From Streptomyces lasiicapitis (GTDB lineage Bacteria; Actinomycetota; Actinomycetes; Streptomycetales; Streptomycetaceae), in the NCBI RefSeq assembly GCF_014646335.1, contig NZ_BMNG01000013.1, positions 124,001-188,000 on the forward strand: a stretch of 64,000 bases of DNA, in the 5' to 3' direction. The notes below the pieces were generated by a model that ran no database searches, was not told the origin of the DNA, and saw only the letters and a list, made by a program, of their open reading frames with translations. A program made the translations under genes and the position numbers. Shown piece by piece: positions 41,369 through 50,708 of this stretch. Positions within the stretch are counted from its first letter, which is position 1. Every line of letters starts with the position of its first letter.

Positions 41369-44300
41369 GCAGCGACGAGCCACAGCGGCAGCCGGGCGAC
41401 GGGCAGGAGGAGCCCGCCGCCGGTCCGGACGAGCGGACCTCCCGGCCGGGGCCGAGCGACTCTGCTTCCGGCGGTGAGGCGCGTACATCCGGGGCGTCCG
41501 GTGGGTCGGGCGGGTCCAGCACGTCCGGCGGGTCGGGCGGATCCGGCGGGTCCGGTGCGTCCGGCACGTCTCGCGGGTCCGGTGCGTCTGGCGCGTCCGA
41601 CGGGCCCGGCAAGGACAGTGCCGCGGCCCCGAAGGACGGCCCCTCCACCCAGCAGCTCCGCCCGATCCGGCCGAGCGGTCCCGCGCCTCGGCAGAACGGC
41701 GCCTCGGCCCAGCCGAGCGGTCCCGCCCTCGGCAAGGGCGCGCCCACTCCCCCGCCTCCCGGCCCCGGCACGCCTCCAGGCGCCCCCCGACCCTCCGCAC
41801 CGCAGGCCCGCACCGCCTCGGCCCAGGGCGCCCCCGACCCCTCCACCCAGCAGCTCCGGCCCGTCACCGCGAAGACGCAGGGGCAGGGCCAACAGCGTCA
41901 GGGGTGGGCGCCCCGTGAGCCGGAGCAGGGCCCCGGCGCGAGCGCGGCCTCGCCCGACGCGGCTCCCGGCGCCCCGGGCGGTCCGGCGGGCCCGCCCGGC
42001 GCCGTCCCCGGCACCAAGGGCAAGAACGGCAAGAAGAAGCGCCCCAAGCGCAAGGGCTGGCGGCGCCTCTTCCCGACCTGGCGGATGGTGCTCGCCGGGT
42101 TCATCTTCGTGGTCCTGCTCCTCGTGGGCGGCTTCACCGCGGGCTATCTGCTGATCGACATCCCGCCGGCGAACGCCATGGCCACCAAGCAGGCCAACGT
42201 CTATCTGTACGCGGACGGCACCGAGCTCGCCCGTGACAGCAGCAAGGGCGCGAACCGCGAGAACGTCCCGCTGTCCCAGGTCCCCAAGCACGTACAGCAC
42301 GCCGTGCTCGCCGCCGAGGACCGGGACTTCTACGGGGAGTCCGCCGTCGACCCGAAGGCGATGCTCCGCGCCGCCTGGAACACCGTCACCGGCAAGGGCA
42401 AGCAGTCCGGCTCGACGATCACGCAGCAGTACGTGAAGAACTACTACCTGGGCCAGGAGCAGACCGTCACCCGCAAGGTGAAGGAGTTCTTCATCTCGAT
42501 CAAGCTGGACCGCGAGGTGAGCAAGGACGACATCCTCGAGGGCTATCTGAACACCAGCTACTTCGGCCGCAACGCGTACGGCGTGCAGGCCGCCGCCCAG
42601 GCGTACTACGGCAAGGACATCGAGAAGCTGTCGGTCGCCCAGGGCGCGTACCTCGCCACGCTCGTGAACTCCCCGAACGCGTACGACGTCGCGACGCACC
42701 CCGAGAACAGGGCCAACGCCGAGGGCCGCTGGAACTACGTGCTGAACGGCATGGTCAAGGAGGGCTGGCTCGACTCCGCCGACCGGCAGGAGCAGAAGTT
42801 CCCGATGCCGAAGCAGGCCAAGGGCGCGGCGGGCATGTCCGGGCAGCGCGGCTATGTGAAGGACGCCGTGAACGACTACCTCATCGCGAACAAGATCGTC
42901 GATGAGAAGGCCCTCAACAAGGGCGGCTACCGCATCACCACCACCCTGCAGAAGCCGAAGCAGGACGCGTTCGTGGAGGCCGTCGACGAGCAGGTCATGT
43001 CGAAGGTCGACAAGAAGGCCCGCAAGATCGACAAGAACGTGCGGGTGGGCGGCGCCTCCGTGGACCCGAAGACCGGCAAGGTCGTCGCGATGTACGGCGG
43101 CATCGACTACACCAAGCAGTTCGTCAACAACGCGACCCGGCGCGACTACCAGGTCGGCTCGACCTTCAAGCCGTTCGTGTTCACCTCGGCCGTGCAGAAC
43201 GGCTCGACCACGCAGTCCGGCCAGACGATCACGCCGAACACCGTCTACGACGGCAACAACCGCCGTCCGGTGCAGGGCTGGGACGGCGGCCAGTACGCGC
43301 CCGCCAACGAGGACGACGGGATGTACGGCGACATCACCGTGCGCGAGGCCACGGACAAGTCCGTGAACTCCGTGTACGCGCAGATGGCCGTCGACGTCGG
43401 CTCGGACAAGGTCAAGGACACCGCGGTCGCGCTCGGCGTCCCGGAGAAGACCCCGGACCTCACCGCGTCCCCGTCGATCGCGCTCGGCCCGTCCACGGCG
43501 TCCGTGCTCGACATGACGGAGGCGTACGCGACGCTCGCCAACCACGGCCAGCACGGCTCGTACACGATGGTCGAGAAGATCACCAAGGGCGGTGAGGAGG
43601 TCGCGTTGCCCGAGCGTGGGGAGCGGACCGCGGTGAGCCGCGAGGCCGCCGACACCACCACGTCGATCCTGCGCAGCGTCGTCGACTCCGGCACGGGCAC
43701 GGCGGCGCTCGCCGCGGGCCGCCCGGCGGCCGGCAAGACCGGCACCGCGGAGGAGGACAAGGCGGCCTGGTTCGCGGGCTACACGCCGGACCTGGCGACC
43801 GTCGTCGCCATCATGGGCGCGGACCCGGCCACGGCCAAGCAGACCCCGTTGTACGGGGCGCTCGGCGAGGCGCGCATCAACGGCGGCGGCTATCCGGCGC
43901 GCGTCTGGGCGCAGTTCACCAAGGACGCCCTGGAGGGCAAGCCCGCCAAGGAGTTCGACCTGGAGCTGGAGGCCGGCGCGGACGTGCCGGTGCAGCCGGA
44001 CCCGTCGGACGGCGCCGAGGAGCCGGGGACGGGTGACGAGGACACCGGCGGTGCCACCGGCGGCGACGAGGACACCGGGGGCACGGCCGACGGCGGTGCC
44101 ACGGACGGCGGCGCCACGCCCGGACAGGACCAGGGCGGCCAGACGCAGGGCCAGGACCAAGGTCAGACGCAGGGCCAGAACCAGGGTCAGAACCAGGGGC
44201 CGACCGGGGGTCAGGACCAGGGACAGACTCAGGGGCAGACCCAGGGTCAGAACCAAGGGCCGACCGGGGGCGGCGCCGACGGCGGCGCGGCCGACGGAGG

Positions 44301-44403
44301 TGCCGCGGACGGCGGGGCGGACCAGGGCGGCCAACAGGGCGCCCTGGGCGGGCTCACGCAGGGCACGACCACCGGGCGGGGCGGCGGCAGGAACGGCGAC
44401 TGA
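41365..44403 (+). CDS. Bifunctional penicillin-binding protein (class A)
   Basis: 1012 residues. A long cytoplasmic low-complexity domain (Gly, Ser, Pro, Gln; 1-235) precedes one membrane helix at 241-264. The glycosyltransferase (GT51) domain has E318 in EDRDFY and GSTITQQYVKNYYL. The transpeptidase domain has S599-T-F-K602, S666-V-N668 and K791-T-G793, all intact. An extracellular tail of about 110 residues is rich in Gly and Gln (QGQDQGQTQGQNQGQ). It polymerises and cross-links peptidoglycan. The cytoplasmic domain probably takes part in divisome or polar interactions (inference). Confidence 0.95.
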   Translation: MSSDEPQRQPGDGQEEPAAGPDERTSRPGPSDSASGGEARTSGASGGSGGSSTSGGSGGSGGSGASGTSRGSGASGASDGPGKDSAAAPKDGPSTQQLRPIRPSGPAPRQNGASAQPSGPALGKGAPTPPPPGPGTPPGAPRPSAPQARTASAQGAPDPSTQQLRPVTAKTQGQGQQRQGWAPREPEQGPGASAASPDAAPGAPGGPAGPPGAVPGTKGKNGKKKRPKRKGWRRLFPTWRMVLAGFIFVVLLLVGGFTAGYLLIDIPPANAMATKQANVYLYADGTELARDSSKGANRENVPLSQVPKHVQHAVLAAEDRDFYGESAVDPKAMLRAAWNTVTGKGKQSGSTITQQYVKNYYLGQEQTVTRKVKEFFISIKLDREVSKDDILEGYLNTSYFGRNAYGVQAAAQAYYGKDIEKLSVAQGAYLATLVNSPNAYDVATHPENRANAEGRWNYVLNGMVKEGWLDSADRQEQKFPMPKQAKGAAGMSGQRGYVKDAVNDYLIANKIVDEKALNKGGYRITTTLQKPKQDAFVEAVDEQVMSKVDKKARKIDKNVRVGGASVDPKTGKVVAMYGGIDYTKQFVNNATRRDYQVGSTFKPFVFTSAVQNGSTTQSGQTITPNTVYDGNNRRPVQGWDGGQYAPANEDDGMYGDITVREATDKSVNSVYAQMAVDVGSDKVKDTAVALGVPEKTPDLTASPSIALGPSTASVLDMTEAYATLANHGQHGSYTMVEKITKGGEEVALPERGERTAVSREAADTTTSILRSVVDSGTGTAALAAGRPAAGKTGTAEEDKAAWFAGYTPDLATVVAIMGADPATAKQTPLYGALGEARINGGGYPARVWAQFTKDALEGKPAKEFDLELEAGADVPVQPDPSDGAEEPGTGDEDTGGATGGDEDTGGTADGGATDGGATPGQDQGGQTQGQDQGQTQGQNQGQNQGPTGGQDQGQTQGQTQGQNQGPTGGGADGGAADGGAADGGADQGGQQGALGGLTQGTTTGRGGGRNGD

Positions 44404-44407
44404 CCGA

Positions 44408-44437
44408 GTGCGGGACTGGCTGTGGCCAGTCCCGCAC
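44408..44437. terminator. Bidirectional terminator after the PBP gene
   Basis: GTGCGGGACTGGC-TGTG-GCCAGTCCCGCAC is a perfect 13-bp stem between the convergent PBP and SMR genes, starting five bases after the PBP stop. Confidence 0.85.
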
Positions 44438-44445
44438 CCCCGCAC

Positions 44446-44766
44446 TCAGTGGCCCGACGTCGCCTTCAGGCCCACGACGGCCACAAGGAGCAGACACACG
44501 AAGAAGATCCGCGCCGCGGTGGTGGGCTCGCCGAGGGCGAGCATGCCGACGACCGCGGCACCCGCGGCGCCGATGCCGACCCAGACGCCGTAGGCGGTGC
44601 CGATCGGCAGGGTCTTGGCGGCGTACGACAGCAGGAACATGCTGGCGACGATGCCCGCGCCGGTGAACACACTCGGCCACAGGCGGGTGAACCCGTCGGT
44701 GAACTTCATTCCGATCGACCAGCCGACCTCGAGCAGACCGGCGACGACAAGCAGGACCCAGGCCAT
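44446..44766 (-). CDS. sugE: SMR-family exporter, SugE/Gdx type
   Basis: 106 residues, four membrane helices. E13, the proton and substrate site of small multidrug resistance proteins, is in LLEVGWSIGMK; W16 and the following Lys are typical of the guanidinium (Gdx/SugE) subgroup rather than EmrE. KTLPIGTAYGVWVGIGAAG is the conserved third segment. A guanidine-III-like riboswitch lies directly upstream, which independently supports guanidinium export. CGGAGG precedes the ATG. Confidence 0.9.
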   Translation of the reverse strand: MAWVLLVVAGLLEVGWSIGMKFTDGFTRLWPSVFTGAGIVASMFLLSYAAKTLPIGTAYGVWVGIGAAGAAVVGMLALGEPTTAARIFFVCLLLVAVVGLKATSGH

Positions 44767-44794
44767 GACGGCACCTCCGAAAAAGGGACTTCAG

Positions 44795-44840
44795 GGGTGC
44801 GTCGTCTTTGCGGATCCCGGTACGGCGCGTCTCGTCGGGG
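44795..44840 (-). promoter_or_regulatory. Guanidine-III (ykkC-III)-like riboswitch
   Basis: Read on the minus strand the leader has CCCCGACGAG, GCGCCGTACCGGG and, after a short link, AAAGACGACGC. These match the ykkC-III core (CCGGACGAG, GCGCCGUACCCGG, ACAAGACGGCGC). CCCG/CGGG forms the first helix, and GCGCCGT can pair with ACGACGC with one mismatch as the pseudoknot. It ends 28 bases before the SMR start, so it probably controls translation. Confidence 0.72.
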
Positions 44841-44870
44841 TCCTTCCAAGGTAGCAAGGGGAATGCGAAA

Positions 44871-44898
44871 GGGGCCGGTGACGATGGTCACCGGCCCC
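44871..44898. terminator. Terminator hairpin between GroES-like and SMR genes
   Basis: GGGGCCGGTGAC-GATG-GTCACCGGCCCC, a perfect 12-bp stem, ends the GroES-like transcript before the riboswitch. Confidence 0.82.
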
Positions 44899-44942
44899 TG
44901 AGGCGCAGGTCGAAGGCCTGGCAGCCCCGCCAGAGGTCCCCG

Positions 44943-45299
44943 CTACAGGTACAGCCCCGTCGAGTCCTCGGACCCCTCGAAGCGGTCCGCCGCCACGGCG
45001 TGCAGGTCGCGCTCGCGCATCAGGACGTACGCCACGCCCCGCACCTCGACCTCGGCCCGGTCCTCCGGGTCGTACAGGACCCGGTCGCCCGGCTCGACGG
45101 TGCGCACGTTCTGCCCCACGGCGACGACCTCGGCCCAGGCCAGGCGCTTGCCGACGGCCGCGGTCGCGGGGATCAGGATGCCGCCGCCGGAGCGCCGCTC
45201 GCCCTCCGCCGTGTCCTGGCGCACGAGCACGCGGTCGTGCAGCATCCGGATCGGCAGCTTGTCGTCGTGGCTGCTTGGTTCATGTGTCTTGGCGCTCAC
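44943..45299 (-). CDS. GroES-like chaperonin-10 family protein
   Basis: 118 residues with a GTG start. The Cpn10 fold is apparent: LPIRMLHDRVLVRQD, RRSGGGILIPATA, VVAVGQNVRTVEPGDRVLY and the closing YVLMRERDLHAV. It differs from the canonical groES product, which lies next to groEL1 elsewhere, by its N-terminal extension (SAKTHEPSSHDDK) and a divergent mobile loop. It stands alone without a GroEL gene, so it is a paralogue of unknown partner. Confidence 0.85.
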   Translation of the reverse strand: MSAKTHEPSSHDDKLPIRMLHDRVLVRQDTAEGERRSGGGILIPATAAVGKRLAWAEVVAVGQNVRTVEPGDRVLYDPEDRAEVEVRGVAYVLMRERDLHAVAADRFEGSEDSTGLYL

Positions 45300-45342
45300 G
45301 CCCCGAACCTACCTGCCCGCGAGCGCCCTGTACGCCCCCGGG

Positions 45343-45675
45343 TCAGCCCCTGCGGCGCCTGGAGCCGACCGCGAGGAGCCCCACGAGGCCCACCACGACC
45401 AGGGCCACCGGCACGATCCGCTCCAGGCGCGGCGCGCCGTCCTCCGCGACGAGCTGGCCCTTCACGTCGGAGACGAAGCGATTCGCCCCCACGTAGGCCC
45501 GCCCGAGGGAGTGGTCGACGCTGGAGGCGATCTTGGCCTTGGCGTCGCCGACGATCGTCTTGGGGTGGACCCTCACGCCGATCTCGTCGAGGGTCTCGGC
45601 GAGCTGGTCGCGCCGGAGCTTGATGTCCGCCTCGATCTGCGCGGGAGTCCTGGCATCCGCATCCGCATCCGACAC
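45343..45675 (-). CDS. DUF3618 membrane protein
   Basis: 110 residues from a GTG with GGAGG seven bases upstream. The DUF3618 signature RTPAQIEADIKLRRDQLAET, then LDEIGVRVHPKTIV, is followed by a C-terminal helix (IVPVALVVVGLVGLLAVG) and an arginine tail. Such proteins are presumed to be membrane-bound accessory proteins of the actinobacterial envelope. It precedes the GroES-like gene by 43 bases. Confidence 0.87.
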   Translation of the reverse strand: MSDADADARTPAQIEADIKLRRDQLAETLDEIGVRVHPKTIVGDAKAKIASSVDHSLGRAYVGANRFVSDVKGQLVAEDGAPRLERIVPVALVVVGLVGLLAVGSRRRRG

Positions 45676-45837
45676 CGCGCTGCCTCCGTTGGTGTGTTCT
45701 GGTCCGGTCGTTCCGGTCGTCGCCCAGTCTGTCAGCTTCGCCCTCGTCGCACCCCATGGCACCCCTATTACGCTCGACTCCGTCACCACATCCCGATGCG
45801 TACGCACCCGCGTACGAGCTGTCCGAGGAGACCGAGC

Positions 45838-46305
45838 ATGAGCGAGCGACTGCAGCCCGGCGACACCGCCCCCGCCTTCACCCTGCCCGACGCCGACGGC
45901 AAGGAGGTCTCCCTGGCGGACCACAAGGGCCGCAAGGTCATCGTGTACTTCTACCCCGCAGCGCTCACCCCCGGCTGCACCAAGCAGGCCTGCGACTTCA
46001 CGGACAACCTGGACGTGCTCGCGGCCGCGGGCTACGACGTCATCGGCGTCTCCCCCGACAAGCCGGAGAAGCTCGCGAAGTTCCGCGAGAAGGAGAACCT
46101 GAAGGTCACCCTCGTCGGCGACCCGTCCAAGGCGACCCTGGAGGCGTACGGCGCCTTCGGCGAGAAGAAGCTGTACGGCAAGACCGTGACCGGCGTGATC
46201 CGCTCGACGGTCGTCGTGGACGGGACGGGCAAGGTCGAGCACGCCTTCTACAACGTCAAGGCGACGGGCCACGTAGCAAAGATCATCAGGGACCTGGGCG
46301 TCTGA
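45838..46305 (+). CDS. bcp: Thioredoxin-dependent thiol peroxidase (Bcp/PrxQ)
   Basis: 155 residues. The peroxiredoxin active site is TPGCTKQACDF, with peroxidatic C47 and resolving C52, typical of the atypical two-cysteine Bcp/PrxQ group. VGDPSKATLEAYGAFGEKK and VIRSTVVVDGTGKV are further conserved segments. It reduces peroxides in the cytoplasm with thioredoxin. It is divergent from the DUF3618 gene. Confidence 0.93.
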   Translation: MSERLQPGDTAPAFTLPDADGKEVSLADHKGRKVIVYFYPAALTPGCTKQACDFTDNLDVLAAAGYDVIGVSPDKPEKLAKFREKENLKVTLVGDPSKATLEAYGAFGEKKLYGKTVTGVIRSTVVVDGTGKVEHAFYNVKATGHVAKIIRDLGV

Positions 46306-46379
46306 CCTCCCCGGCCACCTGACAAGTTCTGACTCCCCGGGCAGGCGCGGCCGGGCGGCCATTACGATGGCTCCGGCAC

Positions 46380-46464
46380 GCGGCCGTGGTGGAATTGGCA
46401 GTCACGCTGGGTTTAGGTCCCAGTGGGGTAATACCCCGTGAGGGTTCGAGTCCCTCCGGCCGCA
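46380..46464 (+). tRNA. tRNA-Leu (anticodon UAG)
   Basis: Acceptor arms GCGGCCG (46380-46386) and CGGCCGC (46457-46463) pair fully, with discriminator A at 46464. The anticodon arm is CTGGG-TTTAGGT-CCCAG, giving TAG as anticodon. A long variable arm (GGGGTAATACCCC) and the T loop GGTTCGAGTCC are as expected for leucine. The CCA end is not encoded. Confidence 0.95.
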
Positions 46465-46472
46465 CGCGTCAC

Positions 46473-46499
46473 GAAGGGCGCCTCGGTGAGGCGCCCTTC
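46473..46499 (+). terminator. Terminator of the tRNA-Leu gene
   Basis: GAAGGGCGCCTC-GGT-GAGGCGCCCTTC is a perfect 12-bp stem with a three-base loop, nine bases after the tRNA. Confidence 0.85.
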
Positions 46500-46541
46500 G
46501 CCGTGTCCGGTCCCGTGTCGTGCCGTGTCCGGCAGCCGGGC

Positions 46542-47144
46542 TCAGCCCAACAACTCCCGCACCACCGGCACCAGCGCCCTGAACGCCTTGCCGCGGTGGC
46601 TGATCGCGTTCTTCTCGTCCGGGGTCAGCTCGGCGCAGGTGCGGGTGTCGCCCTCGGGCTGGAGCACCGGGTCGTAGCCGAAGCCGCCGGTGCCCGACGG
46701 GGTGTGCCGCAGGGTGCCGAGCAGGCGGCCCTCGACGACCCGCTCGGTGCCGTCGGGCAGTGCGAGGGCGGCCGCGCAGGCGAAGTGGGCGCCGCGGTGC
46801 GGGTCGTCGATGTCGCCGAGCTGGGCGAGCAGGAGCTCCAGGTTGGCGCGGTCGTCGCCGTGCCGGCCCGCCCAGCGTGCCGAGAAGATGCCGGGGGCGC
46901 CGCCGAGCACGTCGACGCAGAGCCCCGAGTCGTCGGCGACGGCGGGCAGTCCGGTGGCCTGGGCCAGGGCGTGCGCCTTGAGGAGCGCGTTCTCGGCGAA
47001 GGTGACGCCGGTCTCCTTGACGTCGGGGATGTCCGGGTAGGCGTCCGCGCCGACGAGCTCGTGGTCGAGCCGGGCGTCGGCGAGGATCGCCTTGAGCTCG
47101 GTGAGCTTGCCGGCGTTGCGGGTGGCGAGGATGAGGCGGGTCAT
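46542..47144 (-). CDS. rdgB: Non-canonical purine NTP pyrophosphatase (RdgB/HAM1)
   Basis: 200 residues. Family motifs are LILATRNAGKLTEL, TFAENALLKAHALAQATG, VADDSGLCVDVLGGAPG, SARWAG and GGFGYDPVLQP, with the final SHRGKAF. It hydrolyses ITP, dITP and XTP to keep deaminated purines out of nucleic acids. ATG 47144 is preferred over the longer frame by conservation of the N-terminus. In Streptomyces it commonly lies near rph, as here. Confidence 0.95.
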   Translation of the reverse strand: MTRLILATRNAGKLTELKAILADARLDHELVGADAYPDIPDVKETGVTFAENALLKAHALAQATGLPAVADDSGLCVDVLGGAPGIFSARWAGRHGDDRANLELLLAQLGDIDDPHRGAHFACAAALALPDGTERVVEGRLLGTLRHTPSGTGGFGYDPVLQPEGDTRTCAELTPDEKNAISHRGKAFRALVPVVRELLG

Positions 47145-47231
47145 GGGACAAGTATCCGGCCCGTCGGCGGGCCCGGTGTCCCGCCCGCCGCGCACCGCCC
47201 GCCCCGTCCCGTCACCGTGACAAAGATCGGC

Positions 47232-47630
47232 TCAGTCGGTGCAGACCTTCGTCAGTTCCTTGGCCGCGTCGCCGACCGGGCTCATGTCGGGCGTCTTGTC
47301 GCCGCCGTCCTTGGTGGAGTCGCGGATGTTGTCGACGGCCTTCTCCAGGTGGTCGATGGCCTTGTCCACGTCGGAGTCGTCGGACTTGTCGCGGATGTTG
47401 TCGAGGTTGTCCTCGATGTCGTCGAGCGACTTGTCGGCGTCCCCGGGGTCCAGGGCGGCGTCCTGGACGGCTTCCTGCATGTCCTGGATGTTGTCGTGGA
47501 TCTCGTCGGCGGTCTTGGCGCAGTCGATGGCCTTGTCGACGGGGTCGCAGGCCACGAGGCCGGCGCCCGCCGTGACGGCGATCAGAACGGTGGCGATGGC
47601 GGTAACGGTACGGCGGTGGCGCGCGGCCAT
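47232..47630 (-). CDS. Small secreted lipoprotein-like hypothetical
   Basis: 132 residues. The signal peptide (RRTVTAIATVLIAVTAGAG) ends in a lipobox LVAC. The mature part is acidic and helical with repeated Asp-Asn-Ile segments (DDIEDNLDNIRDKSDDSDV; DHLEKAVDNIRDST), likely a coiled coil. GGAGGG precedes the ATG. It sits between rdgB and rph in the same direction; function is unknown. Confidence 0.82.
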   Translation of the reverse strand: MAARHRRTVTAIATVLIAVTAGAGLVACDPVDKAIDCAKTADEIHDNIQDMQEAVQDAALDPGDADKSLDDIEDNLDNIRDKSDDSDVDKAIDHLEKAVDNIRDSTKDGGDKTPDMSPVGDAAKELTKVCTD

Positions 47631-47811
47631 GCGTGAATCCCTCCCCGGTGCGGGCAGGCGTACGGCTTGGCCCGTACGCCCGCACTCGTAAGAACGCCCG
47701 TCCGGGCCCCGAAGGTTGCTTCCCGCGCCGCGCGGCCCGAACCACAACTCGCCCGCACCGCACGCCACTTGACCGCGACCCGCACCCCCACACACAGGTG
47801 CCGGTTATGCC

Positions 47812-48543
<732 letters not shown>

Positions 48544-48605
48544 GGCGTTGAGCCTAGCCTTTGCGCCGAACCGGGGCTGCCGCCCCTGGACGCTCGGGCG
48601 AGGGA

Positions 48606-48667
48606 AGCCCGTCCGGCGTTTGAGGACGAGGCGCGAAGCGCCGACAGGGGGAAAGGGGCAAAGCCCC
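48606..48667 (+). repeat. Dispersed repeat, 62-bp form, copy 2
   Basis: Begins AGCCCGTCCGGCGTTTGAGG and continues with GGCGCGAAGCGCCGACAGGG, the inverse of the unit at 37350-37411. It lies between rph and nagF. Confidence 0.85.
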
Positions 48668-48700
48668 AGACGACGATCGGCGGCACAAGACGGCACACAC

Positions 48701-48735
48701 GAGGGCCCCGTTCCGGCAACCGGAACAGGGCCCTC
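48701..48735. terminator. Terminator downstream of nagF
   Basis: Arms GAGGGCCCCGTTCCGG and CCGGAACAGGGCCCTC pair with a single mismatch around a three-base loop, 26 bases after the nagF stop. Confidence 0.85.
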
Positions 48736-48760
48736 GACGCACGCTCAGCTCAGCGCAGCG

Positions 48761-48994
48761 TTACATCATGTCTTCGATGTCGGCGGCGATCGGGTCCGCG
48801 TCGGTCCCGATGACGACCTGAATCGCGGTGCCCATCTTCACGACGCCGTGCGCGCCCGCGGCCTTCAGGGCCGCCTCGTCGACCAGGCCCGGGTCGTTGA
48901 CCTCCGTGCGGAGGCGGGTGATGCAGCCCTCGACCTCTTCGATGTTGTCGATGCCGCCGAGCCCGGCAACGATCTTCTCAGCCTTGCTGGCCAT
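48761..48994 (-). CDS. nagF: PTS N-acetylglucosamine EIIB domain protein
   Basis: 77 residues, a single EIIB (glucose/sucrose family) domain. The phosphorylated cysteine is C24 in EEVEGCITRLR, and the end reads TAIQVVIGTDADPIAADIEDMM. It passes phosphate from EIIA(Crr) to sugar bound by the EIIC permeases encoded divergently. In S. coelicolor the same order nagF-nagE1-nagE2 is known. GGGAG precedes the ATG. Confidence 0.93.
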   Translation of the reverse strand: MASKAEKIVAGLGGIDNIEEVEGCITRLRTEVNDPGLVDEAALKAAGAHGVVKMGTAIQVVIGTDADPIAADIEDMM

Positions 48995-49159
48995 GGTGTT
49001 CTCCCTGCTCTGAAAAGGACGCGGCCTCACGACACCGTAGGTCCGCTTTGTCACGGTAACGCACGGTTGGCCCATCTTCGCGGGCGGTCACGGCACTCGT
49101 CCTCAATCATGACGATCAAGGTGTCACCCCTTGTGGGGGCGTACCGACCACCCGTCCGC

Positions 49160-49177
49160 AACTGGTCTACACCAGTT
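49160..49177. promoter_or_regulatory. DasR-responsive element between nagF and nagE1
   Basis: AACTGGTCTACACCAGTT has exact 7-base arms and matches the DasR consensus ACTGGTCTAGACCAGT at all but one base. It lies 43 bases before the nagE1 start and can also cover the nagF promoter. Confidence 0.88.
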
Positions 49178-49219
49178 TTCAACGCCCGCCAAACCTGGCT
49201 GGTTCCGGGAGGAACGCAG

Positions 49220-50545
49220 ATGAGTTCCGACGCCGCCGCGGTGCCGCGGAACGTGCCGCAGAAGAAGTGGTGGAACGGCCTCTTCCAGGGGCTGCAGAAG
49301 ATGGGCCGCAGCCTCCAGCTGCCCATCGCCGTGCTGCCCGCCGCCGGCATCCTCAACCGGCTCGGCCAGCCGGACGTCTTCGGCGACGACGGCCTGGGCT
49401 GGACCAATGTGGCGAAGGTCTTCGCCGCCGCGGGCGGCGCCCTGCTCGACTCCTCGCTCGGCCTGCCCCTGCTGTTCTGCATCGGCGTCGCGATCGGCAT
49501 GGCGAAGAAGTCGGACGGCTCCACGGCACTCGCCGCGGTCGCGGGCTTCCTCGTCTACTACGCGGTCCTGCGCGCCTTCCCCGACGACTGCCCCGCGGGG
49601 GCGGACTTCGCGGGCGCGGGCATGTGGAGCGGGGTCTGCGTGGCCGAGGACGGAACCCCGGCACAGGCGGCGTACCAGAATCCCGGAGTCTTCGGCGGCA
49701 TCGTCATGGGCCTGCTGTCCGCCTGGTTCTGGCAGCGCTACCACCGCGTGAAGCTGGTCGACTGGCTCGGCTTCTTCAACGGCCGCCGGCTCGTCCCGAT
49801 CATCATGGCGTTCGTCGGCCTGATCTTCGCGGGCCTGTGCGTCTGGGTCTGGCCGCCCATCGGTGACGGCCTCACCAGCTTCTCCAAGTGGCTGGTGGAC
49901 CTCGGCTGGCTGGGCTCGGGCATCTTCGGCGTGGCCAACCGCGCGCTGCTCACCGTCGGCCTGCACCAGTTCCTGAACACCTTCGTCTGGTTCCAGTTCG
50001 GCGACTACACCAAGGCCGACGGCACGGTCGTGCACGGCGACATCAACCGCTTCCTGGCGGGCGACCCGACCGCGGGCCAGTTCACGTCCGGCTTCTTCCC
50101 GATCATGATGTTCGCGCTGCCGGCCGCGGCCCTCGCGATCACGCACGCGGCCCGTCCCGAGCGCCGCAAGGTCGTCGGCGGCATGATGCTCTCGGTCGGC
50201 CTGACGTCGTTCGTCACCGGCATCACCGAACCGATCGAGTACTCCTTCCTGTTCATCGCCCCCGCGCTGTACGCGATCCACGCGCTGCTCACCGGCGTCT
50301 CGATGGCGGTCACCTGGGGCCTCGGCGTCAAGGACGGCTTCAGCTTCTCCGCGGGCCTCATCGACTACGTCATCAACTGGAGCCTGGCGACGAAACCCTG
50401 GCTGATCATCCCGATCGGGCTGTGTTTCGCAGCGGTCTATTACGTCTTGTTCCTCTTCGTGATCAAGAAGTTCAACCTGGCCACTCCAGGACGTGAACCG
50501 GAAGAAGAGGCAAAGGCGTTGGACGAGGAGCAGACCAAGGCGTAG
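49220..50545 (+). CDS. nagE1: PTS N-acetylglucosamine permease EIIC (paralogue 1)
   Basis: 441 residues with about ten membrane helices. EIIC(GlcNAc) features include LQLPIAVLPAAGILNRLGQP, the NGRRLVPIIMAF segment, NRALLTVGLHQFLNTFVWF with the sugar-site His, and the GITEPIEYSFLFIAPALYAI loop. GGAGG is eight bases from the ATG. Compared with the downstream paralogue it has an insertion of about 20 residues (DDCPAGADFAGAGMWSGVC) in the second extracellular loop. Regulated by DasR, judging from the upstream element. Confidence 0.93.
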   Translation: MSSDAAAVPRNVPQKKWWNGLFQGLQKMGRSLQLPIAVLPAAGILNRLGQPDVFGDDGLGWTNVAKVFAAAGGALLDSSLGLPLLFCIGVAIGMAKKSDGSTALAAVAGFLVYYAVLRAFPDDCPAGADFAGAGMWSGVCVAEDGTPAQAAYQNPGVFGGIVMGLLSAWFWQRYHRVKLVDWLGFFNGRRLVPIIMAFVGLIFAGLCVWVWPPIGDGLTSFSKWLVDLGWLGSGIFGVANRALLTVGLHQFLNTFVWFQFGDYTKADGTVVHGDINRFLAGDPTAGQFTSGFFPIMMFALPAAALAITHAARPERRKVVGGMMLSVGLTSFVTGITEPIEYSFLFIAPALYAIHALLTGVSMAVTWGLGVKDGFSFSAGLIDYVINWSLATKPWLIIPIGLCFAAVYYVLFLFVIKKFNLATPGREPEEEAKALDEEQTKA

Positions 50546-50590
50546 GCACGCGCGGACACGGAAGCGGAACCTTCCGCGATACCCTTTCTC

Positions 50591-50620
50591 AGGCCCTCGG
50601 ACCCTATGGTCCGGGGGCCT
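50591..50620 (+). terminator. Terminator after nagE1
   Basis: AGGCCCTCGGACC-CTAT-GGTCCGGGGGCCT, a 13-bp stem with one G-T pair, followed by TTTCGT. Confidence 0.8.
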
Positions 50621-50708
50621 TTCGTCGTGGATGCGGCGCTATGGCCGACTTATGGCCGACCCCACAGGAATCGCGGGTTCCTTATGTCGCCTTGACCGTG
50701 TTAAAACA

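Noticed and set aside
41308..44445. Minus-strand frame of 1045 codons opposite the PBP
   Set aside because: A product of the codon bias of the PBP gene; composed mainly of Arg, Val, Leu, Gly and Asp without domains.
48544..48696. N-terminal extension of RNase PH
   Set aside because: The added residues (RLVLKRRTG and others) derive from the dispersed repeat; RNase PH begins at MSRIDGR.
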